Source: Pirellulales bacterium
Lineage (GTDB): Bacteria; Planctomycetota; Planctomycetia; Pirellulales; Thermoguttaceae
DNA length: 64,000 bases
Reading direction: 5' to 3'
NCBI GenBank assembly: GCA_016935315.1
Contig: JAFGRD010000036.1
Span: 27,548-91,547, forward strand
Shown here: positions 20,262 through 28,930 of the stretch, in pieces
How the letters are laid out: every line of letters starts with the position of its first letter
Position numbering within the stretch: the first letter of the stretch is position 1
The notes under the pieces: model-generated
The model's input: the letters and a program-made list of their open reading frames with translations, nothing else
Told to the model about the DNA's origin: nothing
Databases searched by the model: none
Program-made: the position numbers and the translations under genes

Positions 20262-21368
20262 TCAGCGATCGCACATGTCGGCCAATTCCCGAAGATACTC
20301 CAACGCCTCGTCCACGTCGGGGGCCGCGACGCCGGCCACCCGGCCCAGATCGTCACAGGCGGCCAAGAGCCGCAGGTCCTCGAAATCCTCGGAGCTTTCC
20401 AGCCGGCGGCGGGCGCGAACGCCCAGTGTGCCCTCGCGCAAGGCATGCGCTTCCATGTGATGTTCGATCAGCCATGCCGTCCGCGGCGTGATGAATCCTC
20501 CCAGTGCCTCCAACCCGGCGGCAATGTGCTCTTGGCGATCGATCCCCTTTCCGACGTCGTGCAACAAGGCCGCCAGCAGCAGTTCTTCGTCGTAGGGCCG
20601 CTCGTTGCGGACCAGGTCGAACACCTGAAGGCTGTGATAGAGCACGTCGCCCTCGGGATGATACTTCGGGCCCTCCTTGGTTTGCTCCAGCGGCAACAGC
20701 AGCATCTCGTAGATCTGGAACCGGTCCACCTTGCTCTCGGCCTCGAGCACGGCCTCCTCCAAGGGCAGGTCGGGGTGCTCCCGCTCGAGCAGTTGCTCCA
20801 ACTCGGCGATGCTCGCCCGCTCGATCGCCTTGCCGGTGATCGAACTCTTGAAGACGTAGTGGGCCATGTTCGAGGCGTAGATCGTCAGCTCGAACGGGAA
20901 GCAGTCGGTGGCATGGATGTGGACAAAGGTCTGCTCGCTTCCTTGCTTGCGAACGCGCTTTCGCTCCACGTGGTGCGTAACTCCCTCCGCGTCCAGCGCC
21001 GCCGCCACCGCTTCGACGCTGTCGGAGAAGACGTGCAGGTCGATGTCGGACCCTTTGCGAACATGGCCGGTCATGGTGCTGCCGATCAGCCGCGGCCGAA
21101 ACGCCCGCAGGATCCGCATCATCCGCAACGCGGCCACGCGCATCTCACGGAGCTTCTCGCTGCGGCGCCGGCCTTCGTGCATGCGCGCCAACGCTTGGAT
21201 CTGGTCGCGGATCTCGCGGTTGCTGGGCAGGTCGCTCGGCTTGACGTCACCGCTGCAGATCCGCCGGGCCGCCTTCATCTTCGCCCGAAAGTACTCCGCT
21301 TCATCCCGCGCGTACATCAGCCGGGCCGCCTCCCAGGCGATCTGGCGACGCAATCGATTAGTTGGCAT
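20262..21368 (-). CDS. Nucleotidyltransferase-HD domain fusion protein
   Basis: 368 aa from the ATG at 21368. Residues about 75-200 look like a pol-beta-type nucleotidyltransferase: GS at 96-97 and D-I-D with Asp108 and Asp110 as metal ligands. Residues about 240-345 form an HD phosphohydrolase domain with His245, His270-Asp271 (LLHDVGKG), His281, His303-His304 and Asp340. The architecture recalls the front half of GlnD or a CCA-adding enzyme with HD domain, but regulatory ACT domains and RNA-binding parts are absent. It could add and remove a nucleotide group on a partner, or handle a nucleotide second messenger; the substrate is unknown. The open frame extends upstream through repeat copy B, which supplies another in-frame ATG at 21401. 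It converges on the LRR gene. Confidence 0.72.
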   Translation of the reverse strand: MPTNRLRRQIAWEAARLMYARDEAEYFRAKMKAARRICSGDVKPSDLPSNREIRDQIQALARMHEGRRRSEKLREMRVAALRMMRILRAFRPRLIGSTMTGHVRKGSDIDLHVFSDSVEAVAAALDAEGVTHHVERKRVRKQGSEQTFVHIHATDCFPFELTIYASNMAHYVFKSSITGKAIERASIAELEQLLEREHPDLPLEEAVLEAESKVDRFQIYEMLLLPLEQTKEGPKYHPEGDVLYHSLQVFDLVRNERPYDEELLLAALLHDVGKGIDRQEHIAAGLEALGGFITPRTAWLIEHHMEAHALREGTLGVRARRRLESSEDFEDLRLLAACDDLGRVAGVAAPDVDEALEYLRELADMCDR

Positions 21369-21386
21369 GGTCCCATGCGCCGTAAC

Positions 21387-21490
21387 TATTGATGTTTGCA
21401 TGGTGAATGATCCAGGCCGGCCGACGTGAGGCCGGGCGCGTCGGGCTCCCGTTGGTCGCCCTCGCGCATTGAGTGTGCAAACGTCAATAA
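21387..21490 (+). repeat. MITE-like element, copy B
   Basis: About 104 bp, bounded by TATTGATGTTTGCAT and GCAAACGTCAATA. It contains ATGATCCAGGCC and the CTCCCGTTGGTCGCCCTCGC block seen in copy C. It begins 18 bp upstream of the nucleotidyltransferase-HD ATG and so lies in that gene's 5' leader. Confidence 0.85.
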
Positions 21491-21571
21491 GCCCGTCAAT
21501 GCGGCGCGGGGCTGTACGGACGGGACTCCTCGAATCGCCACACGTCAGCGAAGTGGCGGCTGGACCGATCT

Positions 21572-21596
21572 TGTAGCCGAACCCGCGAGAATTCAG
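21572..21596 (+). repeat. Short dispersed repeat, family 2, copy 1
   Basis: Begins TGTAGCCGAACCCGCGAGAA and ends ATTCAG; 23 of 25 positions match 42374-42398. Both copies are followed within about 80 bp by a similar AAGT-TGCGAC segment, so the repeat unit may be about 100 bp and degenerate. Confidence 0.55.
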
Positions 21597-21782
21597 CGAG
21601 ACTTCCGCTTGCCGTGCGAATCGAAGGTGCCGAATCTGAAGTTCTGCGACCTCAGCTTCCCTCTGGCTGAAACGCCATTTCCAATCAAATATACGCTTCC
21701 TGGCCGCCGATCTCAAGGGTCGCTTCCTGGTCCCCAGGGCCCCCAGCGGGCGGCGGGCTCCGAGGTGATGTCGCCGGGGCCG

Positions 21783-22517
21783 CTATTCCAATTGCCGACC
21801 GCTGTCCGAGGGGGCGCGATGTGCCGCAGTCTGCTCTGTGTCTCGTTGGCGACCGGGAAAGAAGAAGCCCCAGACGGAAGCCGCCGTATAGCCGGCCGGC
21901 AGCAGCAGCAGGAAGCAGAGGCCGTAGCCGCCGACGGCGAGCGCCAGCAGAAGCGGCGCCGCGTAGTGCCGGGGCATTGCCGCCAGGCGGGCGGCCAGTC
22001 CGTTCCGCTCGCGGGCGTACTGATCGAGGTGGACGGGGCTGACCGCCGCGGCCACGCTGCGATGCACGAAGTCGGTCATCGCCGTATGGCCCGTGCTGCC
22101 GTGGCAGACGGCGCAGCCTTCCTTCAGCGTGCCCTGCAGGTTGCCCATGTGGGCCTTGTGACAGAGCATACACATGTAGTCGGCGCCGTCCTTGTCGTCG
22201 AATCGGGTCACGTGGGGCCAGTTGGAAAACCGCTTGCGATGGATGGCCTGGTGGCAGCGTTTGCAGCCGCAGAACGAGCCCGAGTGCAATCCACCATGAC
22301 ATTCGTAGCACTGCACGTTCTGCCGGGCGTGCTGAGAAATGCTCCACTCGTCGTACTGATCGACGTGGCAGACCCGGCACGTTTGGGCGTCGACCAGTTG
22401 GTCTGCGGCCGGCGGCTGGTCGGACGCACGGGCCGCGGCGGCCCCGAAAACGGCGGCCACGCCCCAGATCACCGCCGCCGGGCGGAACGCGGCGGACCTT
22501 GCACCAGGCGTCTTCAT
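21783..22517 (-). CDS. Membrane-anchored pentahaem c-type cytochrome
   Basis: 244 aa. A signal-type hydrophobic segment (about 12-30) is followed by five CxxCH haem motifs at Cys47, Cys70, Cys85, Cys116 and Cys135, many extra histidines that could be distal ligands, and a C-terminal membrane helix (about 186-220). The spacing suits a NapC/NrfH-like or small multihaem electron carrier. It starts 5 bp after the DUF362 gene, so the two are almost certainly cotranscribed. Role inferred: electron transfer between the quinone pool and a periplasmic partner. No terminal reductase is encoded nearby. Confidence 0.85.
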   Translation of the reverse strand: MKTPGARSAAFRPAAVIWGVAAVFGAAAARASDQPPAADQLVDAQTCRVCHVDQYDEWSISQHARQNVQCYECHGGLHSGSFCGCKRCHQAIHRKRFSNWPHVTRFDDKDGADYMCMLCHKAHMGNLQGTLKEGCAVCHGSTGHTAMTDFVHRSVAAAVSPVHLDQYARERNGLAARLAAMPRHYAAPLLLALAVGGYGLCFLLLLPAGYTAASVWGFFFPGRQRDTEQTAAHRAPSDSGRQLE

Positions 22518-22522
22518 GGCGA

Positions 22523-23986
22523 TCACGATCCTGTGGCGCGATAGGGTTGAAGCTTGTTGCTGGAGCGCCAGATGACCGGGGGCGCGTAGGGATGAACCCG
22601 CGGCAACGTTCCGGCGCCGGCCGCGCAGACGATGGATTCTCCGTAGTCTTCCAGTTGTCCGAAGGCCGGCCCCGAGGCGAGCCCGCCCGAGTTGACGATC
22701 AGGGGGACGCTTTCCGGATCGTAGCCCATCACCCGGGCGCAGACGGCGTCGACCCGCACCGGATCGACCCCGGCGACGATGGTTCGTGAGTAGACACGGC
22801 TGTCGGTGATCGGACCGTCGCCTTCGGTGCCGATGATTCCGTCGACGACGTTCAGGCGCCGCCGCTGCGGGGTGGGCTGCAGCCTTCCCTGACGGTCGCA
22901 GTAGAGGATGATTCGGTTCAAATCGGCCAGCGACCGCCACAACACGTCGTTGGCGGGGGCAGCTTCGGAACGCCGCTCGATCGTTACGTAGCGGCTGTCG
23001 AAATGGGGCACGTCGCGCATGCCGCACTCGCGTATCTTGGAGAGGTCTTTGCTCGCCAGATGCTCTTCCATGCGATCGGGCGGCATGCGAAAAAGCGTGC
23101 TCATCAGGTTCAGCCCCATCATGTTCTTCAGCGCCAGCGTCACGCCCGTCCACGCGTGCGTCTTCATTTTGGGCAGGTTGATGAAGACGTCGCAATCGAG
23201 GTAGCTGTTGGCGATGGCGTACAGGCCGTGCCGATAGCCTCGCGGATCGAATCCTTGCGAGTCGGGCACGTCGTAGAACATATCGTCCTTCACGGGGCCG
23301 GAGTCGTGGCACAGGCCCTCGCGGGGAATGTCCTTCAGCAACGAACGGTCGTCCAGAAAGACCCACGTGAAATCGTCGGCGTTGCCGTCCTGGTGCTCGA
23401 AGACCGTTTCCGGGTGCTTCCGAGCAAGATGCTCCAGCCAAGACGCCATGTTCAGGAAGCTGCGGCCATAGAACCACGTGGCGGCGTAGGTCATCGTCAT
23501 GGGGGCTTCCACGATGCGAACCTTCGCGGCCCCCGCCCGAGCCGCCAATTCGACCACGGCGTGGACCAGGCTCGGGTGCGTGATCGGAATCGGGAAGATG
23601 TATTGCGTACACCAGTTCGGCTTGATCACCACCACGTCGCCCGGGCGAACGACGTTGCCCAGCGGATTCGCCAAATCGGCCGGGTTCAGCAGCATCAACG
23701 CCTCTTCCACCAGCGGATAGCAGGGATTGTTGCCCCGGTCGTAGTCAGACGGATTGCCGATCGGTGGGTACATCAGGCTCCGCTCGGTTTGGGCAACCGC
23801 CACGGGATTGTCGGGCAAACCGCCCAGGCGGCGATGCACGTTTTCCACCCGGGCGATGGTCGACTGCTCCGATTCCACCGTCTGGCCGCATCCCGAGATC
23901 GATAGCGCGGCGCCGCCGGCCACGACCGCGGCGCCGCAGCGGCAGGCCTCGCCGAGAAATCGCCGCCGACTGACGGTCTGCTTCAT
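22523..23986 (-). CDS. Tat-exported DUF362 domain protein
   Basis: 487 aa. The N-terminus SRRRFLGEACRCGAAVVAGG is a twin-arginine signal and ends in a lipobox-like SISGC (Cys33), so it may be a lipoprotein. The core shows DUF362 features: GDVVVIKPNWCTQY, VRIVEAPMTMTYA, FINLPKMKTHAWTGVTLALKNMMGLN and DGIIGTEGDGP. The biochemical role of DUF362 proteins is not established; some are fused to or neighbour iron-sulfur proteins. Its ATG overlaps the stop of the upstream membrane protein gene as ATGA (23983-23986), and the pentahaem cytochrome gene follows 5 bp later. Confidence 0.85.
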   Translation of the reverse strand: MKQTVSRRRFLGEACRCGAAVVAGGAALSISGCGQTVESEQSTIARVENVHRRLGGLPDNPVAVAQTERSLMYPPIGNPSDYDRGNNPCYPLVEEALMLLNPADLANPLGNVVRPGDVVVIKPNWCTQYIFPIPITHPSLVHAVVELAARAGAAKVRIVEAPMTMTYAATWFYGRSFLNMASWLEHLARKHPETVFEHQDGNADDFTWVFLDDRSLLKDIPREGLCHDSGPVKDDMFYDVPDSQGFDPRGYRHGLYAIANSYLDCDVFINLPKMKTHAWTGVTLALKNMMGLNLMSTLFRMPPDRMEEHLASKDLSKIRECGMRDVPHFDSRYVTIERRSEAAPANDVLWRSLADLNRIILYCDRQGRLQPTPQRRRLNVVDGIIGTEGDGPITDSRVYSRTIVAGVDPVRVDAVCARVMGYDPESVPLIVNSGGLASGPAFGQLEDYGESIVCAAGAGTLPRVHPYAPPVIWRSSNKLQPYRATGS

Positions 23987-25785
23987 CGTGTTCCTCCCGT
24001 CGGGGCCGAGCCGCCTCGGCCGTGTGCCAGGCGGGCGGCGCGCGGCTTGGGCTGGTCGGCCGGCTCCAGCAGATAGACGCCGTCGCGATGCCTCAGTCGC
24101 AACCGGCCGGGCGCGCTGCGGTACGCATTCATGCCGGCGAGAATCCGCTCGTCATGCGGCGCCAAAGAGACTTGCCTCAGCGGCTCGATCACCCGGAAGG
24201 CCTCGTCGCCAAGCTGCCTTGCGGCAAACACCAAATCGACTGCTTCCGGCATCGGAACCTCCTTGCCCGGCCCGATTTCCCGGAACTCGAACTGATAGTT
24301 GCGAGCCAGGACCGCCACGGGCACGCCGTCTCGCCGACACACGTAGAGGCAAGTCTGGTCGGGTACGTAGAGCGCATAAACCAGGAATTCAAGGCGGAAG
24401 TTGGCAATGATCAGGCCCTGACGGTCCCGGCAATAGCGGGCGATGGTGCGCACCGACGGCGCGAGCAACTCGCGGGGATGATCAGCGTGCCCGATCTGAG
24501 CACGCGTGGACGTGACCCGCCTGCCGCCGAGAATACGGCTTCCGTTGGGGTCTTTCCACATGAGTACGGTGAACAGAAAGACGTTCAACGCACAGAAGAC
24601 CAACACGTGCGTGACGGCGAAGGTTTGCTCCAACCGATCGCCGCCGCCGGCCGGGCGGGGAACTCCGAACCGGGCAATCGCCAGCCGCATCCACAACGCC
24701 GCCCGGAGAATGCCCATCGCGGCGAGGATCGTCAGCCCCGGCACGGCGACCGCCGCATATTCCTCCGCGTGATAGGTCCCGGCCGCCATCAGCAACACGG
24801 TGGGAAGCAACCAGGTCAGCAGAAAACGCCAAGGCGTCGATTCGATCGAGTCGCGATGCCGCCGAGGCAGCGGAATCAGCACAATCGGAAGCAGCAGGGC
24901 AACCGCTCCCAGACTGGGCGCCACCGCGGCCGCATACTCAACCATGGACGCGACCAGCGCCCGAACGGCCCCAACAACGTCGCCGCGGCAGAGTGTGCCC
25001 AACGCGGACGGTTGCCAACTCGTCGCAGCGAAATGGTCGGTCAGGGCCGCCAGGTAGCCGGGCTGGCTTGCGCCCCGGAGGAACAGGGGAATCGCCCACG
25101 CTGCCAGAACGACGGCAAACGCCAGGGCCGCCTTCGCCTTGCCGAGCGGCCGGACGCGCCACAGCCCGTAAACTGCAAGTGGGCCCATCGCCACGCCGGC
25201 CCAGTTCACGTTGCACCGAATGCCCAGTGCCAGCGCAAACAGTACGGCAAGCAATACGCCCTTGGCGTCGCCGGGCCGACGGATCAACCCGAGGACGGTC
25301 AACCCGATCGCAGCGCTGGCGCAAACGTCCAGGCCGAACGTCATCCCGAGCGTGGCCGAATGCCAGGCCAGCGGCGATACGAAGAAGACCGCCGCCGCAA
25401 CGGCGCCGACTCGACGCGAGACGGCCCGCGACGCCGCGAGGAACACGAGCACGACCGCCAGGCCATCAGCGGCACAGGCCACCAAGAGCACGGTCTGGGC
25501 CGGAGAAGCCGCCAAAGGTCGAACGAGCTTCAGCAGCAAGACGTAGACGGGCTCACCCGGAGGGTGAGGCATGTGAAGAGCCACGTCGTAGTGCGAGATC
25601 GCCGCGGCACTCTGAACCGTGTCCCAGGTGAGCAGGTACTGGCTGCGCAGCCACCAGCGTGAAGCGAACGTGAGGCCGGCCAGCAGAGCGAGCATCGCGA
25701 CGAGCCACCAACCGGCGGTGGTCCGGGCTCGGTCGCGGCGCGCGACGCCGACGGTTTCGGCGGCGCCATGGGTCTCAGACTGCAT
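23983..25785 (-). CDS. Polytopic membrane glycosyltransferase-like protein
   Basis: 600 aa from the ATG at 25785, with AGGGA 7 nt upstream. About ten or more hydrophobic helices follow a short basic N-terminus. The first extracytoplasmic loop has DVALHMPHPPGEPVY, resembling the HP-x-G-x-P motif of DUF2723/GT39-like enzymes that use polyprenyl-linked sugars. The last ~170 residues are soluble. It is probably a C-type fold glycosyltransferase or a relative that lost activity. It is the first gene of a three-gene operon with DUF362 (4-bp overlap) and cytochrome c. A longer open frame to 26061 lacks a ribosome site and is not used. Confidence 0.7.
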   Translation of the reverse strand: MQSETHGAAETVGVARRDRARTTAGWWLVAMLALLAGLTFASRWWLRSQYLLTWDTVQSAAAISHYDVALHMPHPPGEPVYVLLLKLVRPLAASPAQTVLLVACAADGLAVVLVFLAASRAVSRRVGAVAAAVFFVSPLAWHSATLGMTFGLDVCASAAIGLTVLGLIRRPGDAKGVLLAVLFALALGIRCNVNWAGVAMGPLAVYGLWRVRPLGKAKAALAFAVVLAAWAIPLFLRGASQPGYLAALTDHFAATSWQPSALGTLCRGDVVGAVRALVASMVEYAAAVAPSLGAVALLLPIVLIPLPRRHRDSIESTPWRFLLTWLLPTVLLMAAGTYHAEEYAAVAVPGLTILAAMGILRAALWMRLAIARFGVPRPAGGGDRLEQTFAVTHVLVFCALNVFLFTVLMWKDPNGSRILGGRRVTSTRAQIGHADHPRELLAPSVRTIARYCRDRQGLIIANFRLEFLVYALYVPDQTCLYVCRRDGVPVAVLARNYQFEFREIGPGKEVPMPEAVDLVFAARQLGDEAFRVIEPLRQVSLAPHDERILAGMNAYRSAPGRLRLRHRDGVYLLEPADQPKPRAARLAHGRGGSAPTGGTR

Positions 25786-25920
25786 TCGGCATTCCCTTGC
25801 CTGGCAACATCGTGGCTGTCGAGGAGTGTTCAGCAGACAGGCCAAAGACGAACGAGTATACGATGTGCCCTTCGGACCCGGCAACCCCAGTTTGGACCCC
25901 CCACAAGCCGGGAACCAGAA

Positions 25921-25998
25921 GCGAGTTCGTACTCGCGATCTGTCAAAGAGTGAACTCGGCACTCTCATGGGTCGAAAGGCGCCGCAGACGCCTTTCGA
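25921..25998 (-). promoter_or_regulatory. Array of three perfect hairpins
   Basis: Three successive stems: GCGAGT-TCGT-ACTCGC (25921-25936), AGAGTG-AACTCGG-CACTCT (25947-25965) and a 10-bp TCGAAAGGCG/CGCCTTTCGA stem with 7-nt loop (25972-25998). They lie just after the HEAT/TPR stop and about 135 bp upstream of the glycosyltransferase-DUF362-cytochrome operon, all read leftward. They could be a terminator followed by a structured leader. Confidence 0.5.
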
Positions 25999-26005
25999 TC
26001 CACGA

Positions 26006-26668
26006 CTACCGGTCTTCGACCATACGCGCCAAGCGGACGACCTCGGACCGAACCCCCTCAAGGTCGGGGTTCAGTCGCAAGGCCCGGCGGAAGCTCTCCA
26101 GTGCGGAGACGGGGTTGCGCAACTCCAAGTAGGCTTGGCCCATGTTCGTGGCGGCCACGAAATGATACGGATTGATCTCCAACGCCTGGTGGCAGTCACG
26201 AATCGATTCGGCGTATTGGCCGAGATTGAATCGCGCGATCGCTCGCTGGTTCCAGGCCTCGGCAAACCAGGGCGCCTTGCCGACCAACTCGGTTGCTCTG
26301 CGAATTGCCTCTTTGTACTGCTGGGCGGCGTTGAGGCGAATCACGATCCCGAGCTCTTGGCGTTCCTCTTCACTCCCTGCCCGGGTCCAGATGGAGCGAA
26401 TGCTGTTCTCGGCGAGCGTGCGGACGGTGCGATCGTCATCCAACAGGGCGAGTCCGACAGTATGGTTCGCCGTGTAGTCGCCCAGGAACCCCAATGCCAG
26501 CACCGCGGCTCGCCGGACCTGACGTTCCGGGTGACCGGCCAGCCTTTGCAGTGTGCCCGGCGTATAACGCTTCGAGACCTGGCTGATGAATCTGGCCGCG
26601 TCCTGATCGTTCAGGTACTGTTGGTAAAGGGTCGACAGGCACGGGCTTCGACGTTGATCGCTGTTCAC
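26006..26668 (-). CDS. HEAT-repeat plus TPR protein
   Basis: 220 aa from a GTG at 26668, chosen because GGGAGGG (26675-26681) lies 6 nt upstream; a longer frame to 27160 overlaps the divergent gene and is rejected. Residues about 20-100 form HEAT-like helices (LAGHPERQVRRAAVLALGFL). Residues about 110-210 are TPRs (AEAWNQRAIARFNLGQYAES, AATNMGQAYLELRNPVSALE). No signal peptide is seen, so it is a probable cytoplasmic scaffold. It is divergent from the STN-like gene with 214 bp between. Confidence 0.75.
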   Translation of the reverse strand: MNSDQRRSPCLSTLYQQYLNDQDAARFISQVSKRYTPGTLQRLAGHPERQVRRAAVLALGFLGDYTANHTVGLALLDDDRTVRTLAENSIRSIWTRAGSEEERQELGIVIRLNAAQQYKEAIRRATELVGKAPWFAEAWNQRAIARFNLGQYAESIRDCHQALEINPYHFVAATNMGQAYLELRNPVSALESFRRALRLNPDLEGVRSEVVRLARMVEDR

Positions 26669-26882
26669 ACCGGACCCTCCCACATGTTTCAAAGCACAAC
26701 GCTGCCCCCAAGCGGTACCGAGGAAGCCGGCTGCCCCATAACTTCGATTGTAGCCAGAACCCGGCGGGCACATCAACGAAAAACACCACTGCGAAATGAG
26801 TTTTTGGTCTTTTCGGCGCGTCCAACTTGAAACAGAATGGATGTCGTTTCCCACACTTAGCCAGAGCCTGTAGGCCAAACGA

Positions 26883-28040
26883 GTGACAAGCTCAGCGCTT
26901 CCAACCCGCGCGATTTGGGGGCGGTACGCCCTGATAGGTGCCATGACCTTCGTCGTGTGGGGGGGGCTGTACCAGACGGGCATGCCTGCCCAGTGGCTGG
27001 CCGGCGCCGCCCTACAGAAACAGCTTGCCCAAGGCGTCGATGTCTGGTGGTCCGACAACCCGTTGCGATCGGCGTTGGACGGCTTGTCTCGGGCCCAGCG
27101 GGTCGCGGTGATGATCGATCGCCGAGTCGATCCGGGGCAAAGACTGGACTTGCAGCTCAAAGGCGTCCCACTGGCTGCGGCGTTGCAGCAGATCGGAGAA
27201 GGCTGCGGCCTCGGGGTCTCGATGTTCGGGCCGGTTGCCTATTTCGGTCCCCCGGAGATCACTTCCCGGTTGCGAACCATTGCCGCCATGCGGATCGAGG
27301 AGATTCGAGGCATGCCGCCGCCGGTTCAGGCCGTATTCCTGCGGCCGAGGGCGATGGCCTGGGACGACTTTGCGACGCCCCGGGAGCTGTTGATGCAACT
27401 GGCCAAGGAGAACGGTCTCGAGTTGATCGGACTGGATCGCGTCCCGCACGATCTATGGGCCGCCGCCGATCTGCCGCCTTTGTCGCTTGCCGACCGACTC
27501 ACGTTGATTGCCGTCCAGTTTGACCTGACGTTCCGGATCGACTCTCGGGGCTCGGCCGTCGAGTTGCTGCCGGTGCCCGAGAGTGTGGCTGTAGTCCGCC
27601 AATACCCGGGCGGTCGCCAGCCAGAGGCCACCGCGCAGAAGTACGCCTTGTTGGTTCCCGACGCCCGGATCAAGGTCGTCGGCGACGAGATCTACGTAAA
27701 GGGGCTGGTCGAGGACCACGAGCGGCTGACCTCTCCGTCGCATCCGCCCCGCGACGCCGAGCAGGGATCGGCTTCCGAAGTGGAACGGATTCGCATCGAC
27801 AAGATGTCGGTGCAGGAGATTCCCGTGGGACCTTTGCTGGAACAATTGGCCGATCGGCTGAAACTCGACCTGAGGATCGACCACGCGGCCTTGGAGGCGG
27901 CCGGCCTCTCGCTCGAGCGACGTGTCTCGGTAAGCATTCAGAACGCTACCGTGGACGAGTTGCTGCGCGCGGTGGTTCAGCGCGCCGGCCTGAAGTACAT
28001 CCGTCGGGGCAAGGTGGTCGAGATCAGCCCAGCCGACTGA
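26883..28040 (+). CDS. STN-like (secretin/TonB short N-terminal domain) protein
   Basis: 385 aa from a GTG at 26883. One N-terminal hydrophobic segment (about 15-30) suggests export or anchoring. Residues about 75-120 (LDLQLKGVPLAAALQQIGEGCGLGVSMFG) and about 305-380 (VSIQNATVDELLRAVVQRAG) have the beta-alpha-beta pattern of the STN domain found in TonB receptors and secretins. No secretin pore or TonB plug follows. It is probably a periplasmic protein; its partner is unknown. It converges on cheY across a hairpin. Confidence 0.6.
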   Translation: MTSSALPTRAIWGRYALIGAMTFVVWGGLYQTGMPAQWLAGAALQKQLAQGVDVWWSDNPLRSALDGLSRAQRVAVMIDRRVDPGQRLDLQLKGVPLAAALQQIGEGCGLGVSMFGPVAYFGPPEITSRLRTIAAMRIEEIRGMPPPVQAVFLRPRAMAWDDFATPRELLMQLAKENGLELIGLDRVPHDLWAAADLPPLSLADRLTLIAVQFDLTFRIDSRGSAVELLPVPESVAVVRQYPGGRQPEATAQKYALLVPDARIKVVGDEIYVKGLVEDHERLTSPSHPPRDAEQGSASEVERIRIDKMSVQEIPVGPLLEQLADRLKLDLRIDHAALEAAGLSLERRVSVSIQNATVDELLRAVVQRAGLKYIRRGKVVEISPAD

Positions 28041-28054
28041 AGGGGCCTTGCGGA

Positions 28055-28078
28055 CCGATCCACGGGCCTCTGGATCGG
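28055..28078. terminator. Hairpin between convergent STN-like gene and cheY
   Basis: CCGATCCA-CGGGCCTC-TGGATCGG, a perfect 8-bp stem in the 49-bp gap between two converging genes. It could serve both strands; there is no T-run. Confidence 0.5.
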
Positions 28079-28089
28079 AAGGAAGCGGT

Positions 28090-28452
28090 TCAGCAGCCGT
28101 GCTTTTCGAGCTTCTCGCGGAGCGTATCGGCGGTGAAAGGCTTGACCAGGTAGTCGGACACTCCGGCCTGGATCGCCTGCATCACGCGGCCTTTTTCCGC
28201 CTCCGTGGTCACCATGATGATCGGGACACTCTTGTCTTGTGCCCGGATTTCCTCGACGACTTCGAGGCCAGTCTTGCCGGGCATGTTCCAGTCGGTCAGC
28301 ACCATGTCAAACTCACCCGGTTTGAACTGTGACACCGCTTCGGCCCCGTCCGCTGCCTCGGCCACGTCTGTCACGCCGACGGCCTGAAGTGATCGAAGGA
28401 TGATCTTCCGCATCGTACTGGAATCGTCAGCCACGAGAACTCGGGTGCTCAT
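28090..28452 (-). CDS. cheY: CheY-type single-domain response regulator
   Basis: 120 aa, one receiver domain and nothing else. Acidic pair Asp9-Asp10, phosphoacceptor Asp54 (LTDWNMPG), switch Thr in MVTTE and Lys in VKPF are all intact. WNMPG is a CheY-like signature. It is divergent from the cheW-cheR-cheA operon across 478 bp and is the likely output regulator acting on the flagellar motor. Confidence 0.9.
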   Translation of the reverse strand: MSTRVLVADDSSTMRKIILRSLQAVGVTDVAEAADGAEAVSQFKPGEFDMVLTDWNMPGKTGLEVVEEIRAQDKSVPIIMVTTEAEKGRVMQAIQAGVSDYLVKPFTADTLREKLEKHGC

Positions 28453-28930
28453 CGGGTCTCCTCGCTGTTGCTGTCAAGAACGCATTTGATTTGCTACTGA
28501 AGGCCTTGGCCTCATGCACCGGTCGTCGCGTGCCGGCGAGGCGACCACGCCGTACAGAAACATACGTTGGGCGTATCGACAGTCAAGCGCCGATGGGGCC
28601 CGTTTCGCTTCCACGGGCCGCCGGCGCCGAGCAATCGGACTCGACCGGTGCCGAAGCCTCCGGTGAATGCCGCCCTGACGAACCGGCCGACGCCACTCGC
28701 ACGTGGAGGCCCGTTTTCAGGAGGGCGGCGATCTCACGGGCATCGAGTCTGCGCATATCGCCCGGGGCAAGCCAGCGGCGGAATCGTGACCTATAGTTGG
28801 CTGAGTAGGGACCGTACGGCCTCGACGCGAAAGGCCGCGCCACCGGCAACTTCCGGAGAACCGCGCGTCCGACAAGACGTGCAACGCCTTGGCGTCAAAA
28901 CGTTTGGGACGAGCATATAGGAGTGAACGG
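28453..28930. other. Divergent intergenic region between cheY and cheW
   Basis: 478 bp with no convincing gene. Both chemotaxis transcription units must start here. I could not identify a confident promoter motif. Confidence 0.45.

Noticed and set aside
24022..25662. 546-codon plus-strand open frame
   Set aside because: Antisense to the membrane glycosyltransferase-like gene; no domain and no hydrophobic segments.
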